From Prorocentrum cordatum (Eukaryota > Sar > Dinophyceae > Prorocentrales > Prorocentraceae), in contig CAUYUJ010018059.1 of NCBI GenBank assembly GCA_963575745.1, positions 1,595,588 through 1,638,989 of the forward strand: a stretch of 43,402 bases of DNA, in the 5' to 3' direction. A model generated the notes under the pieces. That model saw only the letters and a list, made by a program, of their open reading frames with translations. It did no database searches and was not told the DNA's origin. The position numbers were made by a program, and so were the translations under genes. Below, piece after piece: positions 38,415 through 43,402 of the stretch. How positions within the stretch are numbered: the stretch's first letter is position 1; every line of letters starts with the position of its first letter.

Positions 38415-39429
38415 GCCTGCCCCTCCCCGAAACGCCCTGCCCCCGGCACATCCCGAAGCGCTTGCGCTCTCCGGCCGCCCGCGGCCCCGCCCCGCCCGCC
38501 CCTTCCCCCTCCCGGCCCTCCCCGCTCAGGCTGGGTGCCGAGCTCGCTCCCGACGCGCCCCCGCCGCCGGCCGACCCGCCTTTTCTGAACTCAGCGAAGG
38601 GGGAGAGTCTGCGGAGGAGGGAGGGGGGGCCCACAGCGCTACCCCTCGCTCGTCGAGCATGGAGGGGCCCAGGGACGCGCAAACGAATACGCACAGATCC
38701 CAGGACTCCCTACATCTGTCATTTGTCAATAATTTGGGGATTTTCGTCTTCTCCCCCACTTCCCATATTTTCCTGGTAATTGTGTCTGTGTGCTTTTCCC
38801 CTCCTGAGAGTAATGGGCTCAATGCCTTTTCGTTTCACCGGGGAGGCGAGGCGAGGAGGGGAGGCGAGGCGAGGCGGCCCCCCCGTTCGCACAAGATGGG
38901 CGGCCGCGCGAGGGGCCGGGAAATGGCGCTGGGGTGCCGCTCATCCAGTCACCGTGGATAGACTCGGTGTTCTGGTGCATGCCTGTCCGATTCCGAAAAC
39001 CATGTACCAAACAACGTTGTCATTTCTTGGGGACGCATTTTCTACTCCCGCCACCGTCCGCCGAGCTTCCGCCGGCGGAGGCGGCCTCGTTTCACTTCCG
39101 CCGCCCTGCCGCCGCCTTCCGCCGGGGAAGAGATGACAACCCCTTCGATCCTCGAAGGCAAGGCCGTTCATGGAACGCCCCACGCAGCCACATTCCAATT
39201 CTTCCACATCCCCTCCAATGCTTAGCAAATCTCCTCCACATGTTGTGCGGATGAAAAGGACGCGGGAGCACACCGCCCGCCGCGCCGCCAGGATGCACGC
39301 CCCCTCGCGTCCCCGGTGGGCGGCCTGGTGGTGTCCACCTCTCCCGACTGGGGCGCGTCCAGGTCGGGGACGTGCCTGGCCAGGACCACCTCTCGCGAAA
39401 CTCGGCGGCAACGCTGGAAGCGAATATCG
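38415..39429. other. no supportable gene
   Basis: GC-rich sequence with GGCGAGGCGAGGAGG-type short repeats at 38845-38880 and GCCGCC-rich words at 39050-39125. No ORF here looks coding and no repeat family beyond these was recognised. Confidence 0.4.
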
Positions 39430-39626
39430 GCGGCGAGCGAAGGGAGGTAATGAAACGGAGACGGCCTTCTGAGAAGTCTCGGAAGTCCCCCGACCTTCTG
39501 AGAAGCTTTCTAAGCCTTCCCCGACGAGACAAAAAACTTCTCAGAACTCGCGAAGGCTTCTGAGATATCCCGCCGCCTCCTTCTGAGAAGGCCTTCTCAT
39601 TCTCTGTTCCCCCCCGCGCTCGCCGC
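39430..39626. mobile_element. fold-back element with GCGGCGAGCG ends, 197 bp
   Basis: The left end GCGGCGAGCGAAGGGAGG, then GGCCTTCTGAGAAG, pairs with the right end. The right end, read from the other strand, is GCGGCGAGCGCGGGGGG, then GGCCTTCTCAGAAGG. The interior holds further TTCTGAGAAG palindromes. The decayed sister is at 17797-17972. No target duplication could be fixed. Non-coding. 39627-40600 has no gene; a weak inverted pair built on CACGCTATC lies at 39992-40093. Confidence 0.75.
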
Positions 39627-41161
39627 AGAAAGTAGCCCAAGGACGTGCGTTACACGCATTCGGCGGACAGCCTCGCCGATGACATGGACCATCGGCGCCC
39701 CTGAATACTTGTACCTTGCCATCGCTCGGACGTCCATTCCCCGTGCATGTTTCAGTGTCGTACTTCCTGGTTAGGTGCAACATGAGACAGGATGGTCATC
39801 GCCGAAAAAATGCACTGGTCTGAGCAATGCCAGGGTACTGTTCCCCCTGGGCTATTCGCAATTATCGCCGCCTCCGAGAAGCGGCGCCGCCGCACCCGCT
39901 GGCAGACCCAGCAAAAAGAAACACGGGGTCGGGTGGCCACACTTAGGGCTGGCCTTGGAAAGGTAACGTGCAACATCGATCTCCGAAGAGCACGCTATCA
40001 CCGTGAGGCAATTCCTCCGAGAGGGTCTTTCGGTGCACCCTTCACCCTGCCAGGACTTCTTCGGCGCAAGCAATCCCCAGGGTGGGGGATAGCGTGTAAT
40101 AAGCGGGCCAACTGGGCCACATTGCACGCTATCTTCCGAACGCCAATAGCAGAACGGGAACGATGTCATCATGTGATTGGCTCAGGATGCGGCCCAGGAG
40201 TTCCGGAGCAGCTAGCGCTCTTTCGGTCCAGGAGGAGCCCGTGCGGAACCACTGTGGGCCTTGGTAACCCAGGCAAGTCTGAGACTCCGGGAACGCAGCG
40301 CGTAGCAGTACCACTCCCCTCTGGGCCCTTGCAACGCTGCCCCACGTCTTCGCGCTCCCTCGAAGGGCCGCCGCCGACAGGCGTGCACCTCTCCATCGCA
40401 GGGCCGCGGCCTGTCGCGCGACACACCAGCATGGCTGAGGGGCCGCGGGTGTGCCCAGGGGGGAAGACCGAGCTGCCCCCCCGTGACGGGCCAAACAACG
40501 ACAACAGCAACCGTCAGAAGCTCAACGATGTGACATGCAGCATGCAGGCATCATTATATGCACAACAACAATCATCATAATACAAATCATCAAATGCGCA
40601 ACAACAGTCATCATGTTAGCTCCCCCGCTCACGGGGGAATTGTTTCATGCGTGCGCCCGGTCTTCCCTTATCCAGATCCGCCGCCCGAAAAAAAATGTTC
40701 TCGACACCTCTTGCGAAACACCGTATACCACCTTCAATTGTTCAAGATGCTGGGCCTCCCCTGGGCCGTCTTTGCGTTTTCTTCGGCCGTGTTGCGGCTC
40801 TCCTGGGCCGTCCGAGGTCCACTTTTTTGTTGCTGCAAACCAGACACCTTGGGAACAAAACCGATTCCTGTCCGCTTAAGCGCTTGCCTTCACATCCTAA
40901 TCACACCAGGCCAAAGTAGCGGTTGCGGCCGAACCTGTGGATTACCCTACAGGGTAAACGCCAACATCAAAAGCCTCGAATCGAGGATCGATGGTTATAA
41001 ACAGACTGAACGACCACCGTGAACGACCCCGAGCTGCTAGAAAACGCCGCGCTGTTGGCGGGCAGGGCGCGAAGCCGTAGAGAGTTTGCGATGCGGCCGA
41101 CGGCCAAACGGCGGAGGGCTGACCAGGCCCGCGGGAGAGAGGGAGGGAAGGGGTGAGGCAC

Positions 41162-42300
41162 TTACCAAGCACGCCTACGGACGCGGGCAGCACGCAAAAG
41201 GGCCTCCGCCTTGGGATGCCTGCGAACTCCCTCCCGCAGGAGGGCCGAGGCGGCATCCCGCCGCTGAAGGGTCCCACTACGGACCGCACCGTGCACCCGG
41301 TACAACGAATGCATCCCTAGCGTTAAGTCGGGCCTGTCCCCCTACAGGGGGATCTTCGACGAGAAATCAAACATTCACTAAAAATATACACAAAGTTATC
41401 CAAACATAGTATGGGGATTATTTTTTCTAGTATTGTTTGACCTTTGGGGGGTATTTTTGGGGCCTTTTTAATGTTTCGTCGAAGATCCCCCTGTAGGGGG
41501 GCACGCCCGACATAACCCTAGCGCGGCGAGCCCCGCGGAGTCAGCACCCTCGCCGGACTTCAAGGCCAGGCCGCGCCCCCAGCCGAGGAAGGCGTCGAAA
41601 CCCGCGGCCCCGTCGCGCCTGCGCAGCCCGAGGTGCCGCCCGAGGAAGACCCCGTAGCGGGGGCACCCGAAGTAGTGCTCCAGCGAGTCCGCGGCCAGCG
41701 GGCAGCCAAAGACACAGCAGCCCCGCTGCTGGAAGCGCCTGCCCGTGCACCATCCGTTGAAGGCGGTGCGCAGGCAAGCGGCGGCAGACCGCGGCGGCAC
41801 CTGGCCGGAGACGTGGCCGATGAAGTCGATGAACGTGGCGACCCTCCGCCCAAGGAAAACCTCACTCGTCCAGCACCCCAGTCGCTCCCGCGCAACAGCC
41901 CAGACATGGCCGAGCCCAGGGCGGAGTGCAGCCGCTAGTAGCTTCTGGAAGTTCTTTCGCCGCTCGATGTCCTCCTCCCGGAGCTGTTGCGCGCGCAGCT
42001 GCGGGATCCCGAGCGCGGCGGCAGTTCGCTGGTCGGCCCTTGCCAACGTCGCCACGGCAGAGCGCGACAGCCACTCGATCACCCCAAAGCCCGCATCATC
42101 AGAGGCTTGCAAATGCTCCTCAAGGCTCCGCAGGCGCTGCCAAGCGCGGAGGCCACCAGAAGCCCATGCCTCATAGCGCGCCGTCCTGGCGGCGACGGCG
42201 GCGTAGGACCGGAGCGAGGCGAACTCGAAGTCGAATCCGAGGTCGCGGAGCTGGTGCGGCACCTGGGCGCTAGTCCAGTCCCTCGGTCCTGGCACTAGTC
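41162..42300 (-). pseudogene. C-terminal part of a non-LTR retrotransposon, interrupted by a MITE
   Basis: The minus-strand frame is open from about 42300 to 41516: a helical region (REEDIERRKNFQKLLAAALR, about residues 107-125 from 42295) and VFLGRRVATFIDFIG. It then carries a CCHC arrangement C-x3-C-x8-H-x3-C in CCVFGCPLAADSLEHYFGCP (about residues 193-212), the knuckle typical of LINE ORF2 C-termini. At 41515 it runs into a MITE and stops 15 codons later. Past the MITE and one copy of its 8-bp target duplication, the frame resumes at 41314. It continues for 50 codons (MHSLYRVHGAV, AASALLREGVRRHPKAEALL) to a TAA at 41162-41164. The 5' part (endonuclease, RT) is absent. GTG at 42295 is not a real start. 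Confidence 0.75.
41323..41515. mobile_element. hAT-like MITE, 193 bp, with 8-bp target duplication
   Basis: Terminal inverted repeats of about 40 bp. The left end reads TTAAGTCGGGCCTGTCCCCC and the right end, on the other strand, TTATGTCGGGCGTGCCCCCC. Both then read TACAGGGGGATCTTCGACGA. The flanks are CCCTAGCG at 41315-41322 and CCCTAGCG at 41516-41523, an exact 8-bp target-site duplication, the length made by hAT-superfamily transposases. The interior is AT-rich and non-coding. Each end also contains a CCCCCTACAGGGGG small palindrome. A solo end of the same family is at 5945. It was inserted into a retrotransposon frame. Confidence 0.9.
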
Positions 42301-42384
42301 CAGGTCCACTTGTGGAACCTTGGCGCCTCTTCGGAACCTTTGTGGAGCCTCAGCAAGGGCGTGTTCGGAACCCGCCGCCGAAAC

Positions 42385-42660
42385 AAGGGCTCCACCTTTG
42401 AGTAAAAAGTGAAAACGTGTCGAGCGGGAGCGTTGTTGTTAGGGGGGGCCGGTTTGCGATGCCAGCGCGCGAGCGCCATGAAACCACGAAACACGATCAA
42501 GCGGGAGGGCTGATCTTGTTCAGGCTGGCTTCTGATGGCAAACACGAGCGCAAGATTTGAATAAAAAGCGAAGGCGCATCGAGCGGGAACGCGCTGTTGT
42601 AGCGGGGCCCGTTTGTGGACTCAAGGCGCGAACGACACTCCAGAGTACAGAGCAAGGAAG
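42385..42660 (+). repeat. tandem ~160-bp duplication
   Basis: TTTGAGTAAAAAGTGAAAAC, GTCGAGCGGGAGCGTTGTTG and GGGGGGCCGGTTTGCG (from about 42398) recur about 155 bp later as TTTGAATAAAAAGCGAAGGC, ATCGAGCGGGAACGCGCTGT and GCGGGGCCCGTTTGTGG. A trace of a third unit (CAAACGCGAGCGCTG) follows near 42665. Confidence 0.7.
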
Positions 42661-42839
42661 TGTCAAACGCGAGCGCTGCTCTTGCTGGAGGACTGGTTCG
42701 GCAGTCTTGAGTGAAACCTCCACTGCCACCTGCCGAAGCCTGTCGGCGTCCACGCGCTGGTCGCACGATGGGAAGGCAACGCCAGACCAGGGCACGCGTG
42801 TCGCCGCAACTGTGCCCGTACCTGCCCAAGCACGAAGTG

Positions 42840-43045
42840 GCGTCGAACTCCCCGTCGCACCGGCCGCGGGACCCATCCGAGGATGAGCTTGCGCCGCGGG
42901 CGCCCTTCCGGGCCTTGCGGGCGGCCTTGGTCTGCGCCTCCTGGGAGCGGGCGACCTGCTTGAGCGTCTGTGTCAACGCCCCTTCCCTGGACGCCTGCTC
43001 CGCGGCGTGCTGGTGCTGCTGCGCGCACGCAACCAAGGTCAGCTC
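42840..43045 (-). CDS. possible exon, Gln/Ala/Ser-rich, unrecognised
   Basis: A minus-strand frame reads LVACAQQHQHAAEQASREGA, LTQTLKQVARSQEAQTKAAR and GASSSSDGSRG. It is helix-prone, and GC content alone does not explain it. The boundaries are unknown. It ends near a GGCCGGTGCGAC sequence that could be a 5' splice site. No family recognised. Confidence 0.2.
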
Positions 43046-43074
43046 CTGCGGGTAAGACGCCCGATCGGGCCCAT

Positions 43075-43402
43075 GCCTGTCGGGCCCTTGCCCGAACCTT
43101 CCTTTGTGGACGGGGCCCGTGCCCTCGCCGCTGGTGTTTCCTGCGCCCGAGGGCCCGAGCCTGGGCAGCGCCCTGCCTGCGGTCGGGGCCCGTGCCCTCG
43201 CCGCCGAGCTGGCCCCCCAAGCCCGTGCCTGTTGGCTCCAGGTTTTTGGCCTCGCGGTCGGGGCCCGTGCCCTTGCCGCCGAGCGTCGCGGTCGGGGCCC
43301 GTGCCCTCGCCGCCGACGTGGCCCCGCAGGCCCGTGCCTGGGTGGCCTTAGCCTTTTGGTCCCGCGGTCGGGGCCCGTGCCCTCGCCGGCGAGCCTCGCG
43401 GT
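43075..43402 (+). repeat. minisatellite of GGTCGGGGCCCGTGCCCTCGCCG, runs off the end
   Basis: The 24-30 bp core GCGGTCGGGGCCCGTGCCCT, then CGCCGCCGAG, recurs at about 43180, 43255, 43289 and 43364, with a variant near 43112. Between cores are longer spacers with GCCCGTGCCTGNTGGC and TTTTTGGCCTCG or TTTTGGTCCCG. The last copy is cut by the window edge. Confidence 0.85.

Noticed and set aside
40174-40192. GTGATTGGCTCAGG as a relic spliced leader
   Set aside because: Only GGCTCA and a short upstream match; no tandem copy and no gene-like sequence after it.
1-43402. tRNA, rRNA, snRNA or spliced-leader RNA genes
   Set aside because: I looked for T-loop GGTTCGANTCC-type words, U6/5S core words and a complete leader followed by an Sm site and found none. 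A covariance-model scan could still reveal divergent ones.

Overview
The window looks like nuclear DNA of a dinoflagellate, most probably a Prorocentrum-type genome. This is inference. It is GC-rich, has no operons and no RNA gene that I could find. It carries degenerate copies of the dinoflagellate spliced-leader 3' part (16-nt core GCCATTTTGGCTCAAG), a decayed array of PPR repeats of the kind abundant in dinoflagellates, a divergent non-LTR retrotransposon, and very many microsatellites and small fold-back elements. Almost nothing here is an ordinary intact host gene.

Layout. 0-4 kb: triplet repeats, then a 27-bp minisatellite array (1045-2318) with an inverted companion array (3625-3860); between them is one coding-like minus-strand ORF (2739-3191). 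4.5-9.5 kb: fold-back elements, a duplicated block with splice-acceptor-like edges, and an acidic coding-like stretch around a GAG tract. 9.7-11.3 kb: a 16-bp minisatellite, a long GGA microsatellite and an unrecognised ORF (10659-11294). 11.6-16.9 kb: a tandem motif array followed by a frameshifted endonuclease/reverse-transcriptase retrotransposon. 17.8-21.2 kb: fold-back elements, an AT-rich island and a second acidic stretch. 21.95-23.16 kb: relic spliced leaders followed by a decayed PPR retrogene. 23.3-32.4 kb: mainly repeat families. 32.9-34.5 kb: an 80-bp minisatellite, a GAC/GTC fold-back and a possible two-exon minus-strand gene. 35-40 kb: more repeats. 41.2-42.3 kb: the C-terminal part of another non-LTR element on the minus strand, interrupted by a clean 193-bp MITE with an 8-bp target duplication. 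42.4-43.4 kb: tandem repeats running off the end.

The most informative finding is the set of at least eight short fold-back (MITE-like) families, several present two to four times within 43 kb. One insertion can be undone exactly by eye and restores an open frame. The second is the SL-relic plus PPR pair, which marks a recycled mRNA. The large ORFs over the GGA/TCC and 27-bp arrays are artefacts of triplet-multiple repeats and are not annotated as genes.
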